Shown: piece after piece, positions 50,723-59,371 of the stretch
How positions within the stretch are numbered: the first letter of the stretch is position 1
Layout: the number at the start of each line of letters is the position of its first letter
Assembly (NCBI GenBank): GCA_050260055.1
Contig: JBLNBO010000005.1
Location: 134,956-198,955 of the forward strand
Direction: 5' to 3'
Source of the DNA: JBLMYQ01 sp050260055
GTDB taxonomy: Bacteria > Bacillota > Clostridia > Acetivibrionales > UBA4821
Length of the DNA: 64,000 nt
Notes under the pieces: generated by a model
Told to the model about the DNA's origin: nothing
Database searches by the model: none
What the model saw: only the letters and a program-made list of their open reading frames with translations
Program-made: the position numbers and the translations under genes

Positions 50723-51424
50723 ATGGAAATAAGCAAACGTGCGAATAGTTTAGTTAGATTCTTTGGGACTGAATTTTCAGGAATGGAACCTAAAGAAGGC
50801 GTAGAAAAGCTTGAGGGCCTTATTTCGCAATACGTAAAAGCTGAAGGAAAGTATACAGGTGTTGGAGTTATCGAAGCAAAAGATATAGAACGCTGGAACT
50901 ATACGCTTGACATATATAAAGAAATTTCAGGAATCGTATTTGGTCTTGAAAAGAATTATCCGAATTGTAATGAAACAATTTCGAATTTTTTTGACTTAAA
51001 AATGGTTGAAGCTTTTCTATCTGCAGTGATACTAAGGGGCTCGAAAGTGTTTAGGGATATAGAAGACAAACAGAAGATTACTCTTGAAGAAAAGAAATTG
51101 TTCGAAGGGGACAACTTTGTGGAGCAGGAGCATTTAAGCCTAATCGAGAATTTTATGAAATCCCCGGTTCCATTCATTAAGGAAAATGATACTCAGCAGT
51201 TTTTTATCGGTATTCCCGAAAATACTAGAGAGGTAGAAAAGTTTTTCGAAAAAGGGCAAATCGTAAAGTGGTATCTGGTATACTATCTTGCATTAGTACA
51301 AAAGGAAAAAGAAATATTAGAAAATAAAGGAATCAAAGTCGATTTGAGTAAAACAGAAAAAAGAGTAAAGTCAATGATGAATGAGTTTGTTCAGCATAAC
51401 AAAGCAAAGTCGAAAGAAAGATAA
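50723..51424 (+). CDS. Hypothetical protein, partner of the VirD4-type ATPase
   Basis: A 233-residue soluble, largely helical protein with charged C-terminus (EKRVKSMMNEFVQHNKAKSKER). It starts 15 bp after the coupling ATPase behind AGGTGA, the tightest spacing in the cluster, so co-translation and joint function are likely. No domain recognised. Confidence 0.6.
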   Translation: MEISKRANSLVRFFGTEFSGMEPKEGVEKLEGLISQYVKAEGKYTGVGVIEAKDIERWNYTLDIYKEISGIVFGLEKNYPNCNETISNFFDLKMVEAFLSAVILRGSKVFRDIEDKQKITLEEKKLFEGDNFVEQEHLSLIENFMKSPVPFIKENDTQQFFIGIPENTREVEKFFEKGQIVKWYLVYYLALVQKEKEILENKGIKVDLSKTEKRVKSMMNEFVQHNKAKSKER

Positions 51425-51606
51425 CTTTTCTAATCATCGTTTTATAGTAGTTCAAAAATGCATTACTGTTTAGAATTAGCTGATATGGTTTGACTTTATG
51501 TTTGTCTAAAAGGAGGTAAAAAGAGAAGCAGTTTAAGGCTTTAAGATTTACCGCTCCGCTATAAGAATCTTTGTATTTTACGTCAATTCAAGGAAGTGAA
51601 ACTATC

Positions 51607-53085
51607 ATGTATCTAATAAAAAAGCATGTTTTATTTACAGCGCTTTGCTTTTTTGTGTTTTTAAAATTGAGCAATCAATGCTGGGCGGTTGATTCTGCTT
51701 GGGAATATATTCCGTATGACATTAATGCCCAGGCAATCAGAAGCGACGGCAGTGTTGTTTTTGCTGGAGAAAATGGTTTTTACCATATCCTTGACAGTGA
51801 TGGCACGACTGTATTAGTATCCGGGTTCTGGAAGTATGGTGAATATGGAATAAATACTTTAGTGCTTCTTGAGGACGATAAGGTTTTAATGGCAGGAGAG
51901 GGCGGATTTTATCAAATACTGAAAAAAGATAATAGTCTTGGTACTTCAGGACAGTGGGGTGGCGGAAGCTATAGCATAAATACATCTGTGAAGCGTGCAG
52001 ATGGAAAAGCTGTTTTGGCGGGAGATGAAGGATATGTGGAGTTTGTAGAAAGTAATGGGACCCTTGATGAAAGCTCGTTGCTAAAATGGGGAATGGGGTC
52101 TCAGGAGGCAGACTATAATATCTATGCTGCTGCATGCAGGTCTGATGGTATTATTGTATTAGGAGGCGAAAACGGCTACTATCAAAAGATTAGCGCAGAA
52201 GGAGCCTTGATTAACCCCGGAAACTGGTGGAATAACGGTAGCTGCGATATAAGGGCAATGGCGGCAAGGAGCGATGATGTAATTATAATGGCAGGGGATG
52301 ATGGTTTTTATCAAACTATTGATGCATATGGAGCTCTCCTTGATACTGAAAAATGGTGGGACAATTTATCAAGAGAAATTAAAGTATTAAAGGCGCTGGC
52401 AAATGGAAGTGTCATTATGGCTGGGCAGGAAGGATATTACCAGAGATTATTGCTGACTGATGAACTGGAGGCTGGAGACTGGTGGAAATATAGGATAAAT
52501 TCTGTAAACTCAATTGCAGAAAACCTTAGTTCCAAGCTGATAATGGCAGGAGAAGACGGATTTTATATGATATATAATCCAATTCAGGTGATTGATTTTA
52601 CCGATAGGGTAACTGCTGCAAACTATTGGATGGATACTCCGGAAGAAATTCAGGCTTTTAACTATTATATACTTAAGGCTAATATAGTTTCAAAATTTGT
52701 AATTGACCCTGCAGGAGAGTCATATGACAGCTATGAAGTCCAAATAGATTTAAACTCTCGAGGAAATGATGAAATTAGTATTGACTCAGGTGATGTTGTT
52801 AGAATTACAAACTTATCAAATGGAATAAGGCTATCTGCACAAAATAAACAAATAATCAATAACGGCAGAAATATCAGTTTTAATGTTCCTGGTGGAAGCA
52901 ATTCGAAAATTGAGATTTATTTTAAATATAAAGTAGATAAGAAAAATGAAGCGGCATTAAGTGAAAGCAAAAAGACCGTAATTAATAAAGTTACTGTTAC
53001 AGGAATCAAAGGGACGGAAAGAAATGCTGTAACTCCGGTTTCTAATACCATAAAAATTAAAGATATAAAAATAATTCTAATGTAA
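51607..53085 (+). CDS. Secreted protein with predicted seven-bladed beta-propeller
   Basis: A 492-residue protein with a signal peptide (about 1-28, ending QCWA-VDS). Seven copies of a motif like MAGEDGFYQ lie at residues 53, 96, 138, 186, 229, 272 and 314, spaced 42-48, which predicts a seven-bladed propeller. The remaining 330-492 looks like one or two beta-sandwich domains. AAGGAAGTGAA sets the ATG. It follows the VirD4 cluster by 180 bp and is followed 14 bp later by another secreted protein. Ligand unknown. Confidence 0.7.
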   Translation: MYLIKKHVLFTALCFFVFLKLSNQCWAVDSAWEYIPYDINAQAIRSDGSVVFAGENGFYHILDSDGTTVLVSGFWKYGEYGINTLVLLEDDKVLMAGEGGFYQILKKDNSLGTSGQWGGGSYSINTSVKRADGKAVLAGDEGYVEFVESNGTLDESSLLKWGMGSQEADYNIYAAACRSDGIIVLGGENGYYQKISAEGALINPGNWWNNGSCDIRAMAARSDDVIIMAGDDGFYQTIDAYGALLDTEKWWDNLSREIKVLKALANGSVIMAGQEGYYQRLLLTDELEAGDWWKYRINSVNSIAENLSSKLIMAGEDGFYMIYNPIQVIDFTDRVTAANYWMDTPEEIQAFNYYILKANIVSKFVIDPAGESYDSYEVQIDLNSRGNDEISIDSGDVVRITNLSNGIRLSAQNKQIINNGRNISFNVPGGSNSKIEIYFKYKVDKKNEAALSESKKTVINKVTVTGIKGTERNAVTPVSNTIKIKDIKIILM

Positions 53086-53099
53086 AAGGAGACTTTTTT

Positions 53100-53897
53100 A
53101 TGAAAAAAGTATTGAATGGTATTTTTTGTGCAGTATGCTTGATGATATTATTTTCAGCAAGTCCGGCGCAGGCTGAACCAAGCGGAACTGTAGGGGATAG
53201 TTATTATATGTTTACAACAGGTACTTGTGAGAGATCAGAGCCTTCAAGTAAATACTATTATAATGGCAGTGCGCATTACGAGGTAGAAGTAGGTCACGTC
53301 TCTGATGAGGAGACATATAACTATATAGTTGAAGTAACTCCTGTGGTTCCAAGCATAGGGATGGGGACTTTCTATCCTGTAATAAGGGAGTATACTAGTG
53401 ATGTTAATCGTTATAGAATTTATAATTTATATATAGAGGACTTACCATATCCGGGTACAATGTATTATTATACCGTAAGACTTGTTGGGCAACAAGAAAT
53501 TAGTGTAGGTTCATTTACAACTACTGGTACTGCTCCGGCATGGATAGCTAATCCGGTAAGCTCAGGCGGAGGAGGGGCTGCTGGCGGAGATACCGAACCG
53601 CCAGAACTTACTTTGCTTTGGCAGGGGAATAAAACAACCATAGCAAAAAATACATCGGTTAAGCTGGTTGTAATTGTGCAGGATAATATAAGTGCAATAG
53701 GCAAGATTAAACTGGAATACAGCAAGGATGACGGAAGTATATATACAGAGTTTAACAAGGATGCGAACCAAAAGTATACCCAGTCTGCGAATATAACATT
53801 TTCTGAAGGGAACAAGTTTGTAAACGTCCTTGTTCGGGCTACAGATGAAGCAGGGAGACAATCCATGGGATATAAAACGATTTATGTAACTGAATAA
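53100..53897 (+). CDS. Secreted Ig/fibronectin-like protein
   Basis: A 265-residue protein with a signal peptide ending PAQA-EPS (residue 25). A beta-rich domain (about 40-145, with a VRLVGQQEISVGSFTT end like fibronectin type III) leads to a Gly-rich hinge (SSGGGGAAGGD). A second Ig-like domain follows (TEPPELTLLWQGNKTTIAKNTSVKLVVIVQDN). No anchor is seen. It is 14 bp after the propeller gene behind AAAAGGAGAC, so the pair is one operon, probably a surface or secreted complex. Confidence 0.7.
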   Translation: MKKVLNGIFCAVCLMILFSASPAQAEPSGTVGDSYYMFTTGTCERSEPSSKYYYNGSAHYEVEVGHVSDEETYNYIVEVTPVVPSIGMGTFYPVIREYTSDVNRYRIYNLYIEDLPYPGTMYYYTVRLVGQQEISVGSFTTTGTAPAWIANPVSSGGGGAAGGDTEPPELTLLWQGNKTTIAKNTSVKLVVIVQDNISAIGKIKLEYSKDDGSIYTEFNKDANQKYTQSANITFSEGNKFVNVLVRATDEAGRQSMGYKTIYVTE

Positions 53898-53964
53898 GGT
53901 GAGGGTTTTCTACTTGACACAATTTTTCATATCATTTAATATAATAACTAATAAAATACGTTGT

Positions 53965-54040
53965 TTATAGAGCAGGCGATCGGGCAACCGGTGGGGCTGG
54001 GCTGGTTAATCAGCAGCAGGTTAAACCTGTGGGACTATAA
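53965..54040 (+). ncRNA. NiCo (czcD-type) Ni2+/Co2+ riboswitch aptamer
   Basis: The conserved four-way-junction pattern is visible: closing stem TTATAG/CTATAA, GAGCAGGC, GGGGCTGGGCTGG, and CTGTGGGACT before the closing strand. This matches the NiCo class that controls czcD-like exporters. The gene that follows is a cation diffusion facilitator, and a terminator overlaps the aptamer's 3' part, so metal binding should switch transcription on. A possible promoter (TTGACA 53914-53919; TATAAT 53940-53945) has an unusually long spacer. Confidence 0.85.
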
Positions 54041-54068
54041 TTTTAAATTATGGTTTCACAGGTTTTTT
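54024..54068 (+). terminator. Riboswitch-controlled terminator
   Basis: AACCTGTG (54024-54031) pairs with CACAGGTT (54057-54064), and inner ACTATAAT with ATTATGGT, before a T run. The 5' arm is shared with the aptamer's last stem and closing strand, so the two folds exclude each other. Confidence 0.85.
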
Positions 54069-54134
54069 ATGTGGAACTGATTAAAGAAGTTTTGCATCAA
54101 CAAATAAAATTATTAAACGAGAGGATGGATTTAA

Positions 54135-55037
54135 TTGAACAGCACTAGCAAAAAAGCAAAGGTAGCAATGCTGTCCATAATATCAAATATTAGTTTGATA
54201 TTGATGAAAATTATTGCAGGTATAATAAGTGGTTCGGTAAGTATAATTTCGGAGGCAATACATTCAAGTATGGATCTTTTGGCTTCAGTTATTGCTTTTA
54301 TTTCCGTAAAAATATCAGGGAAGCCGGCTGATAAGGAGCATCCTTATGGCCACGGAAAGATAGAAAACTTCTCAGGCTTGATAGAAGGCTTGTTGATATT
54401 TGTAGCAGCTTTTTTGATAATAAATGAAGCGGTTAAGAAGATAATAAACCCTACTAAGATTGAAGATACTTGGGTTGCTGTTGCGGTAATGTTTATTTCT
54501 GCAGTTGCAAATACTATCGTATCTAGAAAATTATATAAGGTTGCTAAGGAAGAAGACTCTATTGCACTGGAAGCAGATGCTTTGCATTTGAAAACTGATG
54601 TTTATACTTCTTTGGGAGTAGGCTTAGGGCTAATTCTAATTGCAGTAACAGGAATAAATATTCTTGACCCAATAGTTGCGATTGCTGTTGCATGTTTGAT
54701 AATAAAAGAATCCTGGGTTCTTTGCAGGAATGCATTTAATCCTCTTTTGGATTCTAGTCTGCCGATAGCGGATGAGGAACAGATAAAAGTAGTTATGGAT
54801 AAATATAAAAATGAAATACTTGATTATCATATGTTAAGAACCAGAAAAGCAGGAGATGTAAAATATATTGATTTTCATATGACTGTACAGCAAGAACTTA
54901 CGGTTAAAGAATCACATGAGTTAAGCGAACGCATTGAAACAGATTTGGAAAATACATTAACGCATACAAATGTAAATATTCACATAGAGCCGGGAGAGGT
55001 TGAACAGAGAAAGAATATAAACGATAATATAATCTAA
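54135..55037 (+). CDS. Cation diffusion facilitator metal exporter (czcD-like)
   Basis: A 300-residue CDF transporter with six helices. Metal-site motifs are SEAIHSSMDL in helix 2 and DALHLKTDVY in helix 5, then a cytoplasmic C-terminal domain (residues 205-290). Expected to export Co2+/Ni2+ in exchange for protons, given the NiCo riboswitch; Zn2+, Fe2+ or Mn2+ are alternatives by family alone. TTG start with GAGGATGG at six bases. The MFS gene 62 bp downstream is probably under the same control. Confidence 0.88.
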   Translation: MNSTSKKAKVAMLSIISNISLILMKIIAGIISGSVSIISEAIHSSMDLLASVIAFISVKISGKPADKEHPYGHGKIENFSGLIEGLLIFVAAFLIINEAVKKIINPTKIEDTWVAVAVMFISAVANTIVSRKLYKVAKEEDSIALEADALHLKTDVYTSLGVGLGLILIAVTGINILDPIVAIAVACLIIKESWVLCRNAFNPLLDSSLPIADEEQIKVVMDKYKNEILDYHMLRTRKAGDVKYIDFHMTVQQELTVKESHELSERIETDLENTLTHTNVNIHIEPGEVEQRKNINDNII

Positions 55038-55098
55038 TATGATTATGGCTATATTTAAAACAGAAGAAAACTCTATCGCAGAAAGAGGAGAACCTTGA

Positions 55099-56307
55099 AT
55101 GGATACAGAAAAAAGAAAAAAGATTTTAGGTATGGAGCCTAATGTATTTTTCACAGGATTGACAAGTTTTCTTACTGATACATCTACAAAAATGGTCTAT
55201 GCAGTTATGCCGCTTTTTTTGCTTTCGATTGGTGCCTCCAAAACCGAGCTTTCATTGATTGAGGGGATTGCAGAGAGTACGGCCTCGGTCCTCAAGGCTA
55301 TTTCGGGATGGTGGAGTGATAAGATAGGCAAAAACAAACCTTTCATGACTCTTGGGTACCTTGTCACTGCACTTATTACCCCAATTTACTCTTCTGTTGC
55401 CAGTCCGATTCAGGTTTTATATCTAAGGTTCATAGAAAGAGTCGGAAAGGGAATAAGGACTGCTCCGAGAGACAGCTTGATTGCTGGCTCAACAGATGGA
55501 AAGAAAATCGGTAAAAACTTTGGTTTCCATAAAACAATGGATAACGCAGGTGCTATAATTGGACCTCTTCTTGCTGTTTGGATTATGGCCATGTTTGCTA
55601 ACAATTACAGGTTAGTTTTCTTATTGGCTGCAATACCTGCTGCTTTAGGAGTAATTGTGATTATGTCGTTCATTAAGGAAGCTAAAAAGTCTAAGGAAAG
55701 CCTGCCGGGGAAGATTGTATTTAAGGATTTTTCAAAAAGATTTTATGCATTTCTTTTTATTGCTTTCATATTTACTTTAGGAAATTCAACCGATGCACTT
55801 TTGCTTGTCAAGGCAAAAGATGCGGGATTTAGTAATATTGCTATTCCAATGCTGTATTTAGTTTTTAATGTTGTATCGGTAATCTTTGCAATTCCAATGG
55901 GTATGCTCTCAGACAAAATCGGCAGAGAAAGGTTGATTATTTTTGGCTTTTTCTTATATTCAATTATTTATCTCTGTTTTGGAGCATTCAGTCTGCATTA
56001 TATAATTATTACTTTATTTGCATTATATGGACTTTACAGTGCGTCTACAGATGGAATCCAAAAGGCACTCGTTTCTGATTTGATTGATTCAGATAAAAGA
56101 GGAACCGGTCTAGGTTTATATAATGCTGTTCTTGGAATAACGCTGCTGCCAGCAAGTTTAATTGCAGGGGTTTTGTATGACAAAGTAAATTCAAGTGCAC
56201 CTTTTTATTTTGGCGCAGCAATGTCATTTATTGCAGCGGTATTAATGATAATCTTTTATGGTAAAAGACTTATTAGCAACAAAAATGTGGGAGAAAGCAA
56301 AGCATAA
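55099..56307 (+). CDS. MFS transporter, possible nickel/cobalt exporter
   Basis: A 402-residue major facilitator with twelve helices and the usual GWWSDKIGKNKP loop, plus GLGLYNAVLGITLLPASLIAG in the second half. RFIERVGKGIRTAPRDSLIA is typical of a subfamily of uncharacterised exporters. Because it follows the CDF gene behind the Ni/Co riboswitch, a role in metal efflux is suggested, like NreB/NrsD-type MFS nickel exporters. GAGGAG precedes the ATG. Confidence 0.75.
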   Translation: MDTEKRKKILGMEPNVFFTGLTSFLTDTSTKMVYAVMPLFLLSIGASKTELSLIEGIAESTASVLKAISGWWSDKIGKNKPFMTLGYLVTALITPIYSSVASPIQVLYLRFIERVGKGIRTAPRDSLIAGSTDGKKIGKNFGFHKTMDNAGAIIGPLLAVWIMAMFANNYRLVFLLAAIPAALGVIVIMSFIKEAKKSKESLPGKIVFKDFSKRFYAFLFIAFIFTLGNSTDALLLVKAKDAGFSNIAIPMLYLVFNVVSVIFAIPMGMLSDKIGRERLIIFGFFLYSIIYLCFGAFSLHYIIITLFALYGLYSASTDGIQKALVSDLIDSDKRGTGLGLYNAVLGITLLPASLIAGVLYDKVNSSAPFYFGAAMSFIAAVLMIIFYGKRLISNKNVGESKA

Positions 56308-56339
56308 TCTACAGCTTATGTTTATGAATTGGGGAAATA

Positions 56340-56486
56340 AGCAGAAAAATAATTTATTTACACAAGCTGTAGATAGCAACGCCAGATAGTTCTGAGGTCC
56401 CGTCTGAAAAGTACATCATGAACTATCTAGCTTAGAAGTATTCTTTTTGGGATATACAGCTCATGCTCGCAAATTATTTTTCTGCT
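56340..56486. mobile_element. Candidate MITE, 147 bp
   Basis: Perfect 16-bp terminal inverted repeats (AGCAGAAAAATAATTT and complement) are flanked on both sides by ATA, a possible 3-bp target duplication. Inside is a 9-bp inverted repeat (AGATAGTTC 56384-56392, GAACTATCT 56420-56428). No coding. A further 11-bp pair (ATCTACAGCTT 56307-56317 with AAGCTGTAGAT 56364-56374) crosses the left boundary, so a structured leader RNA for ribE remains an alternative. The right end overlaps a TATAAT that may serve ribE. Confidence 0.4.
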
Positions 56487-56524
56487 ATAATATGATTATA
56501 TAAATATGAAATACGGAGAAAATT

Positions 56525-57178
56525 ATGTTCACAGGTATTGTTAAAGAAATTGGAACCATAAGAACAATAAGTTTTTCAGGAAATATCAATAAACTCAGGA
56601 TTGAATGCTGTGAAACAATTAAGGATGCTGGTCTTGGAGACAGTATAGCTGTAAATGGAATATGCCTGACTGTTTGCAATATGGGAGATAATTGGTTTGA
56701 AGCGGATGTTATGCCTGAGACAATGAGAAGAACAAGCTTAGCTGGTCTAAAACCTTCTTCCAAGGTTAACCTTGAACCTGCTTTAAAAATTGGTGATAGA
56801 CTTGGAGGACATCTTGTGACTGGACATATTGATGGTGTTGGAAAGACAGCAGAAATTAAGAAAGAACAAAATGCAGTGTGGATTAATTTTGAAACATCAT
56901 CGGAAATACTGAAATACATAGTCGAGAAGGGCTCTGTGGCAATTGATGGAACTAGCCTTACAGTAGCTGATGTCGATGGCAGTACTTTTAGTGTTTCATT
57001 AATACCTGCTACGCTTGAGAATACCATTCTCGGGATGAAGAAGATTGGAGATTTAGTAGATATTGAATGTGATATTGTTGGAAAGTATATTGAAAAATTT
57101 CTAGGGATTAAAGGGGAAAAATCCAAAGAAAAGAAAGAGCTGGATATAGAGTTTTTTACACAAAACGGATTCATATAA
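56525..57178 (+). CDS. ribE: Riboflavin synthase, alpha subunit
   Basis: Dismutates two lumazines to riboflavin. The 217-residue protein has the duplicated lumazine-binding barrel: MFTGIVKEIGTI and later GHLVTGHIDGVGK (about residue 100), with the family's GDSIAVNGICLTV in the first half and KGSVAIDGTSLTV in the second. ACGGAG precedes the ATG. First gene of a rib set lacking ribD. No FMN riboswitch is present upstream. Confidence 0.95.
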   Translation: MFTGIVKEIGTIRTISFSGNINKLRIECCETIKDAGLGDSIAVNGICLTVCNMGDNWFEADVMPETMRRTSLAGLKPSSKVNLEPALKIGDRLGGHLVTGHIDGVGKTAEIKKEQNAVWINFETSSEILKYIVEKGSVAIDGTSLTVADVDGSTFSVSLIPATLENTILGMKKIGDLVDIECDIVGKYIEKFLGIKGEKSKEKKELDIEFFTQNGFI

Positions 57179-57187
57179 AGATTTAGT

Positions 57188-57217
57188 AAAAGAATGCGGC
57201 AAAAGCCACATTCTTTT
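57188..57217 (+). terminator. Terminator between ribE and ribBA
   Basis: AAAAGAATG-C-GGC with GCC-A-CATTCTTTT around an AAAA loop, then a long T/C run. Implies that ribBA has its own transcript. Confidence 0.75.
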
Positions 57218-57235
57218 TTTCTTTTATTCCAAATC

Positions 57236-57264
57236 TTGCACAATAAACATAGACATAGTATACT
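57236..57264 (+). promoter_or_regulatory. Sigma-A promoter of ribBA
   Basis: TTGCAC (57236-57241) and TATACT (57259-57264), spacer 17 bp, 58 bp before the ribBA start. Confidence 0.6.
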
Positions 57265-57321
57265 TTCATCGTGATTAAGTGTCATGAAAAATTTTTAAGC
57301 AGTAAAAAGCAGGTGATAGTG

Positions 57322-58563
57322 ATGGATATGCATTTTAATACTATTCAAGAAGCAGTTGAAGATATTAGGCAGGGCAAAATGGTTATTGTTGTTGATGATG
57401 AGGACAGGGAAAATGAGGGAGACCTTGTTGTTGCAGCTGAAAAAATCACACCTGAAATTGTTAACTTTATGACCAAGTATGCCAGAGGAATGATTTGCGT
57501 CTCAGTTACCGAAGAGAGGGCAATTGAACTTGATCTTCAACCTATGGTCAAAAATAATTCGGATAATATGGGAACTGCATTTACGATTACAATAGATCAT
57601 GAATCTACAACAACCGGAATTTCCGCCTTTGAGCGAGCAAGAACAATTAGGGAAATGGTAAATCCCAATGCGCAATCCTCTGACTTTAAACGGCCTGGCC
57701 ATGTATTCCCTCTTATAGCTAAAAACGGCGGAACTTTAAAGAGGGCAGGACATACTGAAGCTTCGGTTGATCTGGCAAGACTTGCCGGGCTAGTTCCCGC
57801 TGGAGTTATCTGTGAAATTATGAACCAAGATGGAACAATGGCACGGGTTCCCCAGTTAATGGATTTTGCCAAGTTGCATAATATGAAAATAATAACCATA
57901 GCTGATTTGATAAATCATAGAAGAAATACTGAAAAGCTGATTAAAAGGGCTGCTTGTTCTTATTTACCGACAGAATACGGTGAATTTAAGATAGTAGCTT
58001 ATGAAAATATCATAAATGGCGAGCATCATGTTGCTTTAATAAAAGGAGATGTTCAAAAAACCGATGAGCCTATATTGGTAAGGGTTCATTCAGAATGCTT
58101 AACTGGAGATGCTTTTGGTTCGCTGCGTTGTGATTGTGGCGGTCAGCTTAAAACTGCTATGATGGCCGTTGAAGAAGCGGGCACCGGTGTGATATTATAC
58201 ATGAGACAGGAAGGCCGTGGAATAGGTCTTTTGAATAAAATCAGGGCATATGAACTCCAAGATGCAGGGAAAGATACTGTTGAAGCAAATCTTATGCTTG
58301 GATTTCCGGCAGATCTAAGGGAATATGGAATAGGAGCGCAAATACTTGCTGATCTTGGCATAAGAAAAATTAGACTTCTCACAAATAATCCCAAGAAAAT
58401 AATTGGTTTAAGCGGTTACGGACTTGAAGTTGTTGACAGAATTCCTTTGCAGATTCCTGAGAATAAGCACAACACAGGATATCTTCAAACCAAAAAGAAT
58501 AAAATGAATCATCTTCTGGATTTTCATATAGAGAATACAATTATCTCAGATACTCAGGTTTAG
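57322..58563 (+). CDS. ribBA: Bifunctional DHBP synthase/GTP cyclohydrolase II
   Basis: A 413-residue fusion. The N-terminal half (about 1-200) is 3,4-dihydroxy-2-butanone-4-phosphate synthase (DDEDRENEGDLV, RAGHTEASVDLARLAG). The C-terminal half is GTP cyclohydrolase II with the zinc-binding VHSECLTGDAFGSLRCDCGGQL and active-site RQEGRGIGLLNKI. It supplies both precursors of the riboflavin pathway. AGGTGAT precedes the ATG at 57322; an upstream GTG at 57271 lacks a site. Confidence 0.94.
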   Translation: MDMHFNTIQEAVEDIRQGKMVIVVDDEDRENEGDLVVAAEKITPEIVNFMTKYARGMICVSVTEERAIELDLQPMVKNNSDNMGTAFTITIDHESTTTGISAFERARTIREMVNPNAQSSDFKRPGHVFPLIAKNGGTLKRAGHTEASVDLARLAGLVPAGVICEIMNQDGTMARVPQLMDFAKLHNMKIITIADLINHRRNTEKLIKRAACSYLPTEYGEFKIVAYENIINGEHHVALIKGDVQKTDEPILVRVHSECLTGDAFGSLRCDCGGQLKTAMMAVEEAGTGVILYMRQEGRGIGLLNKIRAYELQDAGKDTVEANLMLGFPADLREYGIGAQILADLGIRKIRLLTNNPKKIIGLSGYGLEVVDRIPLQIPENKHNTGYLQTKKNKMNHLLDFHIENTIISDTQV

Positions 58564-58636
58564 GCTTTTACTGCCTTTTCGCATTTGATTTTAATTTGCA
58601 CTTTACATTTTACACTAATTTTAAGGGGGAATTATA

Positions 58637-59104
58637 ATGATAAAAACCAATGAGGGAAATCTTGTTGCAAAAGAGCTTAAATTTGCTATTATTGTAAGCC
58701 GATTTAATGAATTTATCACTTCGAAACTTTTAGGTGCGGCAATTGACGGGATTGTAAGGCATGGCGGATTAGAAAAAGATATAGAGATTACATGGGTACC
58801 TGGAGCTTTTGAAATACCTGTCATAGCTCAGAAGCTTGCAGCTAAAGGCACATTTGATGCAATAATATGTCTGGGAGCGGTTATCAGAGGTTCTACCCCC
58901 CATTTTGATTATGTTTGTGCAGAAGTCTCCAAAGGGGTGGCGAAAGTATCGCTGGATGCAGGTATGCCTGTAATATTCGGAGTTGTTACTACTGACAATA
59001 TTGAACAGGCTGTTGAGAGAGCTGGTACAAAAGCAGGGAACAAAGGTTATGATGCTGCAGTTTCTGCAATTGAAATGGCAAACCTGATGAAAAAGTTGAA
59101 GTAA
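58637..59104 (+). CDS. ribH: 6,7-dimethyl-8-ribityllumazine synthase
   Basis: Forms lumazine from butanone phosphate and the pyrimidine precursor, usually as an icosahedral or pentameric shell. The 155-residue product shows IIVSRFNEFITSKLLGAA, VPGAFEIPV, CLGAVIRGSTPHFDYV and GVVTTDNIEQAVERAGTKAGNKG. AAGGGGGAA precedes the ATG. Third rib gene in the set, 73 bp after ribBA. Confidence 0.96.
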   Translation: MIKTNEGNLVAKELKFAIIVSRFNEFITSKLLGAAIDGIVRHGGLEKDIEITWVPGAFEIPVIAQKLAAKGTFDAIICLGAVIRGSTPHFDYVCAEVSKGVAKVSLDAGMPVIFGVVTTDNIEQAVERAGTKAGNKGYDAAVSAIEMANLMKKLK

Positions 59105-59371
59105 AAGGTTTTTTACAATATATAGAGAGGCATGTATGGTTATTGCTATTAATGCCAAAAAGGTATAAAATATTATTAGGAGTAATTCCTGTATAGTTTA
59201 TTGTCATTTTCCGCAATATACGATAATATTCTCACTAAGATTCCTTTATATTTTTATATTTTAAGCCAATTTAATTTAGCATTTTTTCTAGACAGTAGTT
59301 ACAATTTATAATAATATTAGTGTATATCGTTCTACAAAATAAAGGTTAATGATTGTAACAGGGGGAATAAG
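59105..59371. other. Spacer without recognisable gene
   Basis: AT-rich, with one small AGGAGTAATTCCT inverted repeat near 59175. No promoter or riboswitch can be supported, although the following gene has a good AGGGGGAA site. Confidence 0.4.

Noticed and set aside
51425..51606. c-di-GMP riboswitch before the propeller gene
   Set aside because: The type I core (GCACAGGGCAAACC and GCAAAGCC) and a type II pseudoknot were not found; only an SD-like hairpin is present.
47102..53897. Integrative conjugative element
   Set aside because: No relaxase, integrase, VirB4, replication gene, tRNA attachment site or direct-repeat ends are visible, and base composition matches the flanks.
56308..56524. 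FMN riboswitch before ribE
   Set aside because: The conserved RFN blocks (AGGGGCAGGGTGAAATTCC-like and ACCGGCGGT) are absent.
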